A DNA stretch of 64,000 bases from Panaeolus papilionaceus (lineage: Eukaryota > Basidiomycota > Agaricomycetes > Agaricales), in NCBI GenBank assembly GCA_015501605.1, contig JADNRZ010000008.1:124001-188000 (forward strand), read 5' to 3'. Positions within the stretch are counted from its first letter, which is position 1. Every line of letters begins with the position of its first letter. The notes beneath the pieces are model-generated. The model saw only the letters and a program-made list of their open reading frames with translations, ran no database searches and was not told where the DNA came from. Both the position numbers and the translations under genes were made by a program. Below, one piece after another: positions 47,252-59,931 of the stretch.

Positions 47252-50200
47252 ATGTGGGAGCCTTTACCGTTAATTGTATATGGCTACGCCATACATCCTC
47301 TCATCCCTTCTCGTAGAGAGACTCGTATATCCAGTCGCAATCGCCTATCTACAGTCACAGAAGCATCAACAGATGACCATTCAGTCCTGAGAGACGTTGT
47401 TTCCCTTGAAGTTGGTGATGAGGTCTACGCTTTCGAGAAATACACTCCTTCTCCAAGGGAACCTGTAGAGGGAATTTGGTATCGTGGGTGCGTACTCTTG
47501 CTTGTGCATAAGTCTTATGAACAACTGACATTCTCTCCTAAAGTTATGTGGTGTGCACAACTCGCCGTCCTCCTGTTACTTGGGCCCTGTCAGACCCTTC
47601 TTCTTCCACTTCACTTTCCAAACCCTCACTTAAGGTAGAAGAAACTCAGCAAGTCTTTATTGGAATATTCCCGGCTTCCCACATCTTCGTGCGCGACGAG
47701 CTTGCTGATGCCGAAGGACGGCTATCCGAGATTGCTCGTTCACTTAACGGTGGAAGTGTATCAAGCATCCACGGTCCCTATGGTGGTCGTAATAGTCCAG
47801 CCGATATACCAGCTCATTGGGGGAAAGATAAATCTACTGTTGGAATGGATACAGTCAAGGAAGAGGATGAGGATCTTGATATTGCCTCGATCAGGAGAAC
47901 ATTCAAACTCGGTCCTCCCCCTGATCAAGCCAGTTCATCTCGCGCTGCTCTCTCCGTCCGTACAATGAGTGTGCGCTCCTCGTCGCCAACAGACTCCCGC
48001 CTTGTCAAACCAATGCCCCCAAGGCCGTCTTTGGTTGCAGGAGACAACACAGCCTCTGGTAGCCAACAGCCAATTATCGACGAAATCGCATCCGCATTGC
48101 GAGAATGGCATACCCTGATGTTCCAATATCTTGCTCGTCGTGATTACAAGCTTTTTGCTGTTGTGAAGGAGCACATAGAAGCCCTTCACCTCGGCCGCCG
48201 ACAGCTACTGGCAAACACCCTTAGCGCTGATGAGACGGTCAACATGCGCAGAGAATGTGTATCAAGACTCGTCAATGGGAACCTCGTCCAGGGTTTGGAC
48301 GTCATTGTACGCCATCCCACCTGGGGTGGTTTGGTTACCGTTGATGTGGAAGGCGACATTGACCCTCGCAGCTGGGTTAGCGCTGTTCGCATGTACACCA
48401 TGCAGGTGTCATTGGCTTATCGCTCGATCAACTACACCGATTCGAAACCCTACAATCTAATGTCTAGCATGGACTATGTTGCTTCGGCTCCGTTACCTAC
48501 TCCAGCCCATTCAGCTTTTCCAGATTTCCACCCTCATCACCCTCACTCCAAAACTCGTTCGCGTTCAACAGCGTGTCTAGTCGATGAATCGTCGAAGCAA
48601 GCTCCTATCAAATTTTATCACGTATTCTTCGACCTTCGGGCATTCGTTGCTTCACCCTGTGCCCCTGGAGAAACCGCAGAGCTATTCTTCTCCCTTTACC
48701 AAAAGCAAGGCATGCAATTCTTCACAGAGGAATTTTGTGCCGTTCTCAACCACAATGGTGTTCTCGCGCGTGATCCCTCAAGCAGGATTCGTACCCTCTT
48801 TGTTGACTTAGCCACCTCTGACATTCAGGAACCAATCTACCTCGTCTGCAAAATCGTTCGTACTGGGTCATTGAAACTTGGTAACAGCCTGAGCTCTGGC
48901 GTGCCAGATGGTGGAAGGCGAGGCTCTGAAGCATCAGCCCGAATGGATACGAGCACTGTAAGCACCATGGGTGGTTTTAATGATATCTCAAGTCCTGGAG
49001 GCGCTCGCAACGCCCCAACGTCCGATCAGCCACAATTCCGAAGACCTTTTGGCTGTGCGGTCCTGGAACTCACCCAGCTGAGCAAAATGCTTGTAGATCA
49101 AACAGACGTATCAGCTCTGAAGGAATACACCATGCCGATCTATATACCCACCAACGAGGCCTCCTTCTCCATGATTCATCAAAATATCATCAACAATAAC
49201 ACCAAAGAGTTTGAAAAATCTCCCAGGTACGTGTAATAGTTTCTGCAAGGACGCGGTGCGCTCTAATGTATAATCTTTAGGGCTGAGGGGCTCGCCGTTT
49301 CTGTTAAAGTTTTCCGAGGGGATGTGAAGACCGTTGTTCGAGAGAATACATCACTATTGCAAGACACGCCTCACACGCTTCGACTAGGCTTCCCCGATGT
49401 TGTATTCCCCGGAGAATCACGTAATGAGCTTTACATCAAATTATGGTGTGGTGATTTCACATCGACGCTCCCCAGCTCTGGCCGTCTAAGCGTTACCCAA
49501 TTTGCCCGTGGTCAAATGGGGCCTCCTTCTGTCAATGTTCAAATCACAGTTGAAATCCGAGATCAACACGGAGTCGCCATACCAAATGTCATCTCCCAGG
49601 GAAGCGGCGAACCACTGCTAACCCAGTTTCACTCTATGGTCTTCCAACGATGCGCGGAGCCAACATTTGGGGAACTGATCAAACTTCAATTACCCAACGA
49701 GGATGTATCTCAATGGCACCTATTTTTTACATTCCGGAATCGACCCAGCAAAGCCAGCAGTAAAAGTGGTGACAATGGTGAACGCCCGTTCGCTTTTGCG
49801 TTCCAACAACTCTTTCCGGATGCTAGTGCATTTATCGAGGATGGAAGTCATACCTTGATTATGTACCGCGCAGACAAAGTCGGCCTTATTGCCCCTTCGC
49901 TGTATCTCAGCACTCCCTCACACCTGTCGCCAGGACAGAAGGTGGAGCAACTCTCTATCCCCGCTGATATGCTGCGAATAGCACCACCTTTGAAAGACAC
50001 ATTGACTATCCGCACATCCCTGTGTTCAACCAAATATACCCAGAATCCAGTGCTTCTTCGTCTCATGCAATGGGAAAGGCAGGACAAGGATGTTCTATCA
50101 ACGCTGCTCACCAAATTCACTTTCGTTGGAGAAGGAGAGATCGTGAAATTCCTTCGTGATATTTTTGATGCACTCTTTGGAATTCTCGTGTCCCAACTAA

Positions 50201-53200
50201 ACCAAGCAGGAGAGTTGGACCATCTGGTGTTTAATGCCCTAGTCACGGTGTTGGGAATTGTTCAAGATAGAAGATTCAGCAACTTCCAACCTGTCCTGGA
50301 CGTATACATCGAGAAACATTTCAGCTGTGCAGCTGCAGCATCGCACATCATCCACTCTATGGACCGCTTACTCATCAACCCCATGTCAACGGAAACTGCA
50401 TCACCGCTTCGTGCTGCTCTCAAGGTCTGGCATTATATCTTCAAGTTTATTGCCCGCTCTCGAGAATTGCAAAAGGCGAAAGAGATGGGAATGGGTGGTG
50501 GAGCGACCGTCGATTACCTTGAGACCACCTTCAAGCGGGAGCTGAGATCCCACCTTTCGGGTTTCACACAAATGATGACCACTTCCTCGCCGCCGGCCAT
50601 TATAGGCACTCAAACGATTGCACTTCAACACTTTACCTCTATTTTACCTGAACTGGCCAAGATGTTTACCACCATCGAACTTGTGTCCATTGCAACGACA
50701 TTTGCAAACGCTGTAACAGTGACTAAGGGCAAGATCGTCATGTGGAAACTCATCATGTACCTCCAAATCGTGAAGGGCTTCCTTTTCGACAACCCGGAAT
50801 CGCGACCTGTTCTAGTAGAGGCCGTGGCTAGCTGGGTCAAGCCCCACTTTGGACGGTATGATGAATATGCCCCTTATGACACAGAAGCTGCCCGAGACGC
50901 TGCTCGCGTTAGCTGGCTGGAGAGCATCCGCCTTTGTGTGACCATCATCGCCGTTATGCTGGACAAGCTACAGCAGAACCTTGTCAAGCCAGAAATCATC
51001 GCGGATCGGAGGGCATATGAGCAGGAGCAAGATAATGTTGATTCGCTTTTATCCCTCCTACCCAGGTAAATTCATTGTTGCTGTGTAGTCTTTATGACCC
51101 TGATAGCCCTTTCAGGTTGCTTGATTCATATCGTGAAATTCAGAGTCCTGCTTCAAAGCGCGCACTGGAGAGGACTAAAACCCCCTCAACAATCAAATCT
51201 TTGGTCCCAGTCACATTCCCTGAATCCTACCCTTTCTCATTGATCTCCGCGCTGCCTGAAGCACCGCGTGGTGTGAGCAACATTTCCTATGCCAGGGAAA
51301 GCAACAATGTCTTTTACCCAGCTTTAGGGGAAACAGCTATAGTTCTTCTGGTGTTAATCTTATCCTCCCAGACAAAGCATATTTCCATATTTTTAGAATC
51401 CACTGTTCTCCACATCGAAGGACGCGACAAGTTCACCAGTCTATTGTCACAGTTCTTCAAGGTGGCTACGTCTATATTGGATAATGAGGCCTTCCCAAAG
51501 ACGTGGATGAATGTCAACATTTTGGCACACAAAGTGTTGATCAAAATTATGGAACCTATCTCGGCTATTTTGGAGAAGGAATTCATCCCGCCTCAAGAAC
51601 TGGAATCGCAGTTCGACGCTAATCTCTGGAGGGAAGGATATCAGATGCTTCTCAAGTTGCTTTCTTCAGAGCAGTTGATGATAGAGGAGTTCAGCCCGCA
51701 GGTCAGTGTTGAATGTTACCCACCAGCTAGATGAAAATATTGAAATGTGTGGCAGAAACGACGAGCCGTGTGGAGATTAGCAGGGGACATTCGTGGTGAC
51801 GGCGCCACAATTTTGCTAAATCTTTGGCAATCCCTCGGAGCACCAGACCACATGTCCGCCACTGGTGACGGTATTCGTTATGGGGTACGTTCCAGAACGC
51901 TTACAATTGAATCTACCTTATTTTCTCCCAGAGGTATCAAGTGTACTTGCACTCACTTGTCGGCCATGTCGTCAACCTTTGTCTCAGTCATCATGATCAA
52001 CTGCGCAACAACGCCGTCCAGATTCTCTACACGATCATCGTTTCGGAATATCAACAATCAGAACATTTCGATGAAATCGAGAATGAGCTGGTTACGAGAC
52101 TGGATTCTCTATTCATGTCCGACAGTAAAGGAGATGATATCTCAAGAGCATTCTTCATTGGCCAACTGCGACTTCTCTTTGACAGCTCAGAAGTCAATGA
52201 ACGACTACGGGACCAAGTCTCTAATTTCCTTGATTCTGTAGATCTATTCCTGGAACTGCTGCTAAGCGTTCGCGCTCTACCTGAAGGAGAGGAGTACGCA
52301 GACGACAGAGTGATTGCTACAGTACGTTTCCAGCGGAATTCTGACAAGATGATTTAGACTGATAGTGCAATAGCTTCGCCTGATGAACTTCATTCGCCGC
52401 ATAGGAAGAGACGAAATATACATCAAATATGTCCACCAACTCGTCAATGTGAGTGCCCTTCCCACTTATTATCACCACTGGCCTAATGTATGTACAACAT
52501 AGATGCACCTGCAATCGCAAAATTACGTCGAAGCTGCCTTGACGCTCAAGCTACATGCGGACTTGCACGAATGGGATCTCAATCAATTTGTTGGACCAAT
52601 GGAGGACCTTGGTCTACCTCAACAATCTCATTTCCATCGCAAAGAAACCTTGTGTTTATTGATCCTAGATTATCTTGGTATGTGTTACTTGATTATCGAC
52701 CCTTTGGGAGAAATGTTTTAACGTGGAAATAGGCAAGGGTAAAGCTTGGGAAAGTGCCATTGAGATTTGTAAAGAGCTTGCGTATCAGCATGCCGAAGTA
52801 ACCTTTAACTAGTAAGCTACCCCCCCAGGATTTCACCCAGTTTTCTGACCTTATTTGTAGTGGTCGCCTCTCGGAAATCCTACGGCACCAAGCTGCCCTG
52901 TTGGAACACATCATCACGGAACAGAGATACTACCCAGATTACTACAGAGTAACCTTCTATGGCAACTTCCCTGCTGCTCTGCGTGATAAACGATTCATTG
53001 TGAGTCACCCAACTTTCCGTTCTTTGGAATGTATGTTGATTCCCGAGATCACAGTATCGAGGATATGAATGGGAGAAATTTGGTGCATTCTGCGAAAGAA
53101 TGCTGAACAAACACCCTGGAGCCCAATTATTGAAAACAGCTGGGGACCCTCCCGTGGACATTCGATACGGGAATGACAAATACATTCAATGCACAGCAGT

Positions 53201-54568
53201 GACTCCGGAACCCCAACGAGATCACCCCGTTTTTAAGAATCCAGATGTCCCATTGGCAGTACGCACATACTATGAACACTGGTATTTTTCTTTTTCTTTT
53301 TCTTTTTCTAGAAGGAAATTCGACTCACCATTTCTATAGTGCCATCAGCCTCTTTTCGTCATCCAGACAGGTTAGGAAGCTTGCTCGGGATGGAATGGAA
53401 GAGGTTTGGATCGAAAAGACACTGTATAGAACAGAAGAGTCATTCCCGACTGTCTTGCGTCGTTCAGAGGTGGTCGAATTCGAGGTTAAAGAGATTTCAC
53501 CCTTGGAGAACGCTTTAGAAGAAGTTCGCGAAAAGACTGACGAATTGACGGCGTTGCACATCAAGTATCAAGCGCTAGCCAAGACTACACAGGATGTATC
53601 TACCAATGCTCTTGCGATGAGCCTCAACAGCGCCGTTGATGCGCCACTGAACACTGGAATAGCATCGTACAAACAGATCTTCTTCAGTCCAGATTATGTT
53701 GCTCGTCACCCGGATCGAGCAGAAATGGTGGAGCAATTAAGGGTGGCCATCGACGAACAGGTATGTCATCTACCTTCCCGAAAGCGATACAGCGCTGATC
53801 AGTCGTTCCTAGGTCCGTATCATCGATAATTGTCTGAAGCTCCACGGTCTGCTCTGTCCGCCAGAGTTTATACCGTTCCATGAAACGCTAGAGAAATTCT
53901 TTAGGAAAAACTTCCGGGACGAGATTAGGAGACTGGCTGTGGATGGAATGTCAGACTCGATCACAGACATGGGGACCAACATCAGCACCAACGGGGCGAC
54001 GGGTCGATCTCTGCCGCACCTACACATTGTGACGTCACCTTCGCAATATCCGATTTCTTCCAATCGGAGCATTTCCTCATCGACGTCAACAGCCCAGAGG
54101 TTCGTCATTCCGCCGCTGAATGTGGGCAGATCTATCATGACGATGACACCGCCTTTGGAGAGTCCTGTGAGTCCGGGGGCAAGCACACTCGGTGGAGGCG
54201 GCGGCAACAGCAACACGAGTACACATCACCATCACAATTCTGCTGCGTCCAAACAGACCCCTTTGCAGCGCCATCTCGCACACCTCGCGCGGCATGGAAT
54301 TAATGGTGTTGCTTCGGGACCGGGAGATATAGGGGGGAGCGACTCGCTCTCTGCAGAATCGCCGCACAACTCGTTTGTGAACGTGGGCAATGGCATCCAT
54401 GGAATGCACGGAGCTTCTGCTTCTACTGCGCAGATGTCGATGTCGGGTGTGGGCATGTCGGGATCAGCATCATATATTGGTAGCATGGGGTCGTTTGGCT
54501 CACTCAAAGGTCGCTTTTCGCGCTTTGGAAGCCTAAGTTTTGGGCGAAGAAACGCGTCGCATACATGA
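47252..54568 (+). CDS. DOCK-family Rho GTPase exchange factor
   Basis: Thirteen exons: 47252-47487, 47544-49226, 49281-51065, 51116-51701, 51756-51884, 51932-52321, 52374-52448, 52503-52677, 52733-52811, 52861-52999, 53055-53281, 53340-53760, 53813-54568; 2226 aa. An N-terminal SH3 spans about 45-125 (VVSLEVGDEVYAFEKYTPS, GIWYRGYV, VFIGIFPASHIFV), as in DOCK-A/B and yeast Dck1. A C2-like DHR1 begins near residue 650 (TPHTLRLGFPDVVFPGESRN, ELYIKLWCGDF). The catalytic DHR2 lies near 1600-2020 (ALTLKLHADLHEW, AWESAIEICKELAYQHAEV, YYRVTFYGNFPAALRDKRFI, YRGYEWEKFGAFCERM, EISPLENALEEVREKTDEL). It would activate Rac or Cdc42 in polarised growth. The last 200 residues are Ser/Gly/His-rich and probably disordered. 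The ATG at 47252 is the first in frame. Confidence 0.95.
53284..53311 (+). repeat. CTTTTT pentamer/hexamer repeat in DOCK intron
   Basis: Four or so units of TTTTTC form the polypyrimidine part of intron 11 (53282-53339) of the DOCK gene. It is a small microsatellite with a probable splicing role. Confidence 0.6.
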
Positions 54569-55125
54569 TTTGATTGTTTCTTTTTTTATTCTTCTCTATT
54601 ATTCTAGACGTAGACGTCCTCTCGTTTCGTTCTTCCCATGCGTCGCTCGTCTAATTATACCTTTTATATTTTTCTTTTAAACTCTGGGTTGCTGATCAGT
54701 GGACTCATAACCTCCTCTGCTCGCTAATGTCGTCTACAACAACCGATATCTTTGTATTCTACTTGAACAAATACCAAATATGCCATTTTTCAAACCAAGG
54801 TCCGGATAAAGAAATTCGAATATACAATACAGTGCATTTATTTCTAATAACCTCAAGAGGAAAACACGATGATGATACCAAAGAAACAGGAGAGTGTAGA
54901 GACCCCCAACCCATGCGCGCGACCACAACAAGACAAGAAAAAAAATTCCAAGAGGAAATAATGATAAGGAAAATATAGAGTGAGGACAGGTGCGTACATG
55001 GGAAGGATACAGGTGATCAAGTGCAGTGCGATGATAACAACGATTTAAAATACAAGTGATAGAGGAATTGGATAGTGCTGTACATAAATAACAATAATAA
55101 AAACAAAGGACGACAGAAGTTTTGT
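54569..55125. other. Convergent intergenic region, DOCK / MedA
   Basis: About 560 bp between converging stop codons. T-rich on the DOCK side and A-rich on the other, as for paired 3' UTRs. A short open frame at 54727-54978 has no coding character. Nothing else was seen. Confidence 0.55.
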
Positions 55126-56737
55126 CTAAATATACGGATCCGCTTGGAGGTTTGTGATGGTGTCGTCGGCAATTCCAGGATGGAAGGCAAAGTTGTCATA
55201 GATAGCGAAATCGAGAGGAGGGTTATCATTGAATGTGTGAACGCCTGAAGGGTGACCCAAGGTGTCGACGTCGTAGGGAGCCATTAGGTTGAAGTTGCCA
55301 AGTCCGAGGTCTGTAGTGGACTTGAAATCTGAGGAATTGGCGGCTGTCGTCCAAGCATGGTGAACAGCATGATCGGATGGGTCTGCAGCAAAAAGGGGAA
55401 AGACGGAAGAGGAGGAAGATGAGGAAGAGGTTGTCATTGTGCTTTCTACTGGGGAAACAAAGAGGTCTTGTTCGTCTGCGGGATGCTGGTTAACAGGAAT
55501 GGTGACGTATTCACTTTTACGTTGTTGTTGGTCGAGGAAGCGAGAGGAAGGATCTTCTGGAGGAGGATAAGAAAGCTGCATGGCGTAAAGCTCTGGGCTT
55601 TCAGCAGTTGGAGATGCCACTGCAGAGGAAGAGGTCGAAGACTCGTTATCAGGGGTGGGAGAAGTATAAATAGACTAGTGATGGGTATATAATGAATAAG
55701 GGTAATGATGAAGGATGAATAAGGGAAGAACATACATATTTGGAAAGGATCTTCTCGAGTGCTTGGCCAAGGAGATTCCACTCAAAGACCTTGAGATCCT
55801 TTTCGATATTACGTGGTTTAGGATCAGGGAATTCCATGATGCGCTGGAAAAAGTCGCCAAATCCTGGTTTGTGTTTTGATATGGTGGTTGGACGAAGACC
55901 CTCCAAGTTGCGACGAATGCGATTCTTCTCTTCCACGGGGAATTCGCCATTAGTGAGGCGCTCGAGAAGGTAAATAACGTCGACGGAAGTAACAAAGCAA
56001 GTATCGGCGTCATGTCTGTAAATGCATGAAATGACGGAATCGGACTCGCAATAATCCTCCTGGGCGATGGGTTCACATGAGACAATAAGTCTGCGACCGT
56101 CCTGAACCTTTGAGAAACGGACGAGACGACGACCTGCGTTTAACTCGGACTGGGACCAATTAAGGCAAATGGAAGATAGGGGAGTGATGAGGTCTAGGAT
56201 TGGAGTCTGCGCGTAAAGCTCCTCCTGATCGCCTTGGTCTGAACTTTGCTTTGTACGCATGAGGGATTGAGGTTTCATCCTACGATGAAGGCGGGTCTTT
56301 CTGTTTGCGACGGCTGAAGAAGGATCCGGTGCTGAAGAGATGGAAGCTTTCCTTGGTGCTGGGATATGAAGACGAGGAAGAGAACGCCTATCTGCTGCCC
56401 AATAGGAGAAATGACCAAAAGTGACCGAGTCGAGTACGGCATCATCCTTATTAAGCGCTTGTACGGAGATGAGGACCTTTGTATTGTCGAATTGAAGACG
56501 GTCGAAAGGAGGAGCAGCAGCGTTCAACTGCCAAGAGCCATACGAAACTCCTGGCAATTGACGTACTTTTGTTGGTACGGCCTTGTTACCGATGACTAGA
56601 CGCACAAAAGTAGGGTCATGTTGATCTGGATGAAAATGAATTCTAACTGATATTGGAACTCCTGGTTCTCCTTCATCCGGAGAATAAGATATAACATGAA
56701 TAAAGCCAGCAGGAGAAATGACAGGAGAGTCGAGCAT
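55126..56737 (-). CDS. MedA/Med1-type developmental regulator
   Basis: Two exons, 56737-55736 and 55674-55126, give 516 aa. The opening block HVISYSPDEGEPGVPISVRI with RLVIGNKAVPTKV is like the N-terminal domain of Aspergillus MedA and Ustilago Med1. A second conserved block reads CIYRHDADTCFVTSVDVIYL, LERLTNGEFPVEEKNRIRRN and EGLRPTTISKHKPGFGDFFQ, then MEFPDPKPRNIEKDLKVFEW and LGQALEKILSKY. In those fungi the protein is nuclear and controls spore development or mating-pathway genes. The second exon is a disordered Ser/Asp-rich tail that could be an activation domain. The phase-0 intron sits between the conserved part and the tail. Confidence 0.82.
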
Positions 56738-56851
56738 TACTGATGAAATGAGAGGTAGAAAGACAGAAAGAGAAATAAAATCGAAATGTCTCTATTTTAT
56801 ATATAAATAGGGGGAAATGACTAATTATAGAAATCAATGTATTGTTATGCT

Positions 56852-57687
56852 TTAAGCAGTCGAACAAGACCCCAAATGCTTTAATCCCCCTTTTTCAATA
56901 ATGACTACAGGTGGCACGTGTCCCGTCCCAGACATAACCCGACCACAATTTAAACATCCAGAAATAAATAAAAAAGAATAATTTAAAATAGAAGAGATTA
57001 TCAAGACCAATTTACCTCCTTTTTCACGAATTATTCCACCTAATTCCTGAGTGACTAATCGAAATACTTGAAATGAACTTTGCCCATGAACAGACGCCCG
57101 TTCTCGTGGTCCATAAACTTGCACAGTTTCAACAACAACTCCCATTTCTTCATCATCTCCTGTCCTCAAATAAACTGTCATAACATCCTCCAATGCAACT
57201 CGAATGAGATTAGCTCGAATGCGTATTTTTGCTGAATGTGTTCGATTGAATTCTCTGGCCCAGTCACCCAATTCTTGTCTTTGAATAACTTGATCTTTAT
57301 TTTCTTCTGTTTCTCGTTGATTTTCTTCTTTCTTTTCATCGCTTCCACTCGTCGCTTCCACAGTCCTAACAAATTTTTTTTTTGAAAATAAAATTCCATT
57401 CTTGAAATCAACAATATAACAACAACATACCTTTTTCGGTTTTTCCTCTCTCCTTCTACCAATCTAGTCTTCCCCTTGGCCCGCTCCATTCCTCGTTGAA
57501 CAACCACATCTTGTGCCTTGCTCCTTGCGTCCTTCAATCTCTCCAATTCATCCTCAACCTTCCATCCTACCCGTATTCCACCTTTCATCACCCTTAACGG
57601 TATTTCTCGTACACTTTCCATCATCCCTCCAAGTTCCTCCAGTTTAGCGATCTCTTCTTGTAACTCTTCCATAGTGTTGTTGCTCAT
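56852..57687 (-). CDS. Mediator subunit Med27-like protein
   Basis: Exons 57687-57431 and 57365-56852 give 256 aa if the latter is read as one block. The N-terminus is a Glu/Lys-rich coiled coil (MEELQEEIAKLEELGGMMES). The middle (WAREFNRTHSAKIRIRANLI, then VYGPRERASVHGQSSFQVFR) and the C-terminal zinc-knuckle-like end (CLNCGRVMSGTGHVPPVVI ... HLGSC) resemble Med27, whose tail has C-x2-C, a PP and a distal Cys. Med27 belongs to the Mediator tail/upper middle region. Inside the second block, 57 bases (57015-56959) begin GGAG|GTAAATT and look exactly like an intron but end in TG instead of AG; retained, they insert 19 hydrophobic residues just before the knuckle. The family call is tentative. 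Confidence 0.55.
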
Positions 57688-57711
57688 GGTCGTCGAAGAA
57701 CAAAGTATTAT

Positions 57712-57718
57712 TGTCACA
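57712..57718. promoter_or_regulatory. TGTCACA motif upstream of Med27-like gene
   Basis: A TGTCACA site lies 25 bp upstream of the Med27-like start, in the 36 bp between it and the stop of the upstream gene on the same strand. Confidence 0.35.
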
Positions 57719-57723
57719 TTCAG

Positions 57724-58218
57724 TCACGTCCAAACACCACGACCTAGCAGACCACCCCAGCCATCATCGTCACTCTCTATTTGTCCTACCAAGATGAACA
57801 CCACTTTGGAATCCTCCATGCTAATTCGAAATGTGTAGACGTTCTTCATCCCCTCTGTAATAATTGTTGGAATTTTAGTTGATTCCATTGTTATCTATGT
57901 CTTTCATTAGAATTTCTTTCATCATCTCTTTCAGTTCCCACATACACTAGGCGACCATTGTTCCAGTCCTAAAGCCTTGAGAACATTAATCGGTTCATGG
58001 TAATCGCCTTTTCCGAGCCAAAGACCAAGATCTGAATCCTCGTCGCTTTCATTACCGGCTCCAACAAGTAGACTTGAGTAGCCTTGAGAGAAAGCTAATT
58101 CTTGACTCTTTTGAGCCAAATCTGATAAATGTTGAATTAATTCTGGAGAGCATTGCTGATTACTGAGAATAATAACTGAATTATTGACAGTCGTCGTCGT
58201 CGTTGAGAGGAAAGACAT
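57724..58218 (-). CDS. Small conserved-looking hypothetical protein
   Basis: Two exons, 58218-57948 and 57854-57724, give 133 aa. The donor is A|GTGTAT, and splicing joins ...GLEQWSPK to GMKNVYTFRISMEDSKVVFI, a smooth continuation. I do not recognise it. It looks like a small alpha/beta protein: an initial strand (NNSVIILS), a helix (CSPELIQHLSDLAQKSQELA), a strand-like SSLLVGAG, and a late strand pair (VYTFRISMEDSKVVFILVGQ) followed by DDGWGGLLGRGVWT. There is no signal or membrane helix. The stop is only 36 bp from the Med27-like start, an unusually tight same-strand arrangement. Confidence 0.6.
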
Positions 58219-58242
58219 GACAATGGATGATGTGATATTTTT

Positions 58243-58265
58243 TGTGACCAAGCAGTTTTTGTGAC
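58243..58265. promoter_or_regulatory. Two TGTGACCA motifs in divergent promoter
   Basis: TTTGTGACCA at 58242-58250 and again around 58259-58267, in direct order, between the small hypothetical gene (start 58218) and the LETM1-domain gene (start 58316). This is the same TGTGAC core seen in the other divergent promoters. Confidence 0.4.
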
Positions 58266-58315
58266 CACAAGACTAATTTTGAAATTTCGTTGGTCTGTCC
58301 TGTTGAGCGTCAGTC

Positions 58316-59718
58316 ATGTTCTTAAGGTCTCTCCCTGCTCGTCGTGCTCTCAATCAACGTACTATTAGACTTTATTCTATACCTTCATCAACTCAGTCAC
58401 AGCATAAACATGTTACTACTCCTCCACCTCCACCACCGACGCAGCAGTTATCCAAGAAACCAAAGCTTGACTTACGACCGGCTCCAGTAAAACCTACTAC
58501 AAAGCCTACCCCGCCTCCACTTGCATCTTCTACACCCATTCTCAAGCAGCAACCAAAGTCGACTCCCGCTTCGTCTTCATCAAAGTCGTCTTCGGGTACT
58601 GGTTTAGCAGCAGCAAAGGAGCAGGCCATCAAGGATATCCACGACGCAGAATCGCACGGCATCCTCACTCCACCACCTCCAGGTGCAGACTGGTTCAGAC
58701 GTATTCTGCACCAGGCTATTCAACTTTTTGCATGTTTACTTCCGTTCTATTCTATTTATTTTTTCATTAACCTCCCAATAGAAATTCTATTTCCGAGGTG
58801 TAAAACTCATCTGGTCGCGTCGTGGGGATATTGCCGTCATCAATGCCCGCGTTAAAGCTGGTGGTGCTCCTTTAACAAGAGCAGAGTGGCGTCTCATTCA
58901 GACCCAAAAGGATGATATCAACAAGTGCGTACACAGATTCTTTTTTCATATAGTTTTCCTCTAAATAAATTCCAGAGTGGTTCCTTTCCTCATTATTGCA
59001 CTTATCCTCGAAGAAGTCATCCCCCTCATTGCTATTTATGCTCCCTTTATGCTTCCTTCAACTTGCATTTTGCCTTCCCAACGCGAACGCATAGAGGCGA
59101 AGCGTGCCGAAAAGGCTCGCACCTTCAAGGACCAGTATAAGCATGTCTACGCAGCACTTCGCCGCGCTGAAGCGCCCCAGGGCTTCATCTCCCTCTCCAA
59201 CCTCTCCTTGTCGGGCGCACCTACTGCCGTATGCGGGTACGTTCATAGCTCCTCTTTGTTCTCCTCTTTGCCCTCGTCCACCTTGTTTCATTTCTTGTTC
59301 ACAGCATACTGTACTAACATACATCTTTCTTGTCCCCATTGTTTTCCCGTATTCTAGATTGCTCGGGCTTTCCACCATAGGTCCCGACTTCTTACGGATA
59401 CGACGCATAAAGCAGCGTCTCCAGTTCATCCTGAACGACGACACTCTCTTGCTCGCAGATCCTAACGCTCCCATTTCTAATCGCGAGCTCAAGGAAGCTC
59501 TAGAAGAACGCGGCATGTAAGCGTTTTCACCTTTTTTTCTTCATAGTTCTGCTGCTCATCGGATCTTCAGTAGCGCATCCTCACAGCCTTTGTCGAATCA
59601 GGACCTGTATTCCCGCCTTTCTTGGTGGTTAGACGCCATCTCCTCTGATAATGCCCAACTATCTGCTGATGATGCACTTGCACGGAGACTTGCTCTTATT
59701 CTTTCCAAGCACGCTTAA
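58316..59718 (+). CDS. Mitochondrial LETM1-domain protein
   Basis: Five exons, 58316-58729, 58782-58924, 58976-59236, 59358-59516 and 59571-59718, give 374 aa. The presequence (MFLRSLPARRALNQRTIRLY) is mitochondrial, followed by a Pro/Ser/Lys-rich linker. The LETM1 core starts FYFRGVKLIWSRRGDIAVIN and RAEWRLIQTQKDDINKVVPF, crosses the membrane (FLIIALILEEVIPLIAIYAP) and continues FMLPSTCILPSQRERIEAKR. The matrix ribosome-binding part is shorter than in Mdm38, with LGLSTIGPDFLRIRRIKQRL and ISNRELKEALEERGI. LETM1 proteins affect K+/H+ balance and membrane insertion of mitochondrial translation products. Intron 1 must begin with GC (58730) to keep the LF|KFYF frame. Mdm38/Ylh47 orthology is not settled. 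Confidence 0.85.
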
Positions 59719-59931
59719 TTATTTACCCCATGTAGATGTCCCACTTTAAACTCTCGGGTTCTTTCAGGTAATCGTTGGTTTTTTCACTCCTTTGTATCCT
59801 TCCTATCGTTGTTACGATTAGTTAGACCCACATAGCTAGTACTTGCTACCCATCCTCACAAACACCACAATCCCTCACTACCACCTTATTTATACAAATA
59901 TACACCGTTAATGTAATGCCCACCGCCCACC

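Noticed and set aside
54727..54978. Short plus-strand frame after the DOCK gene
   Set aside because: Low-complexity composition in a convergent 3' region, no splice context and no recognisable motif.
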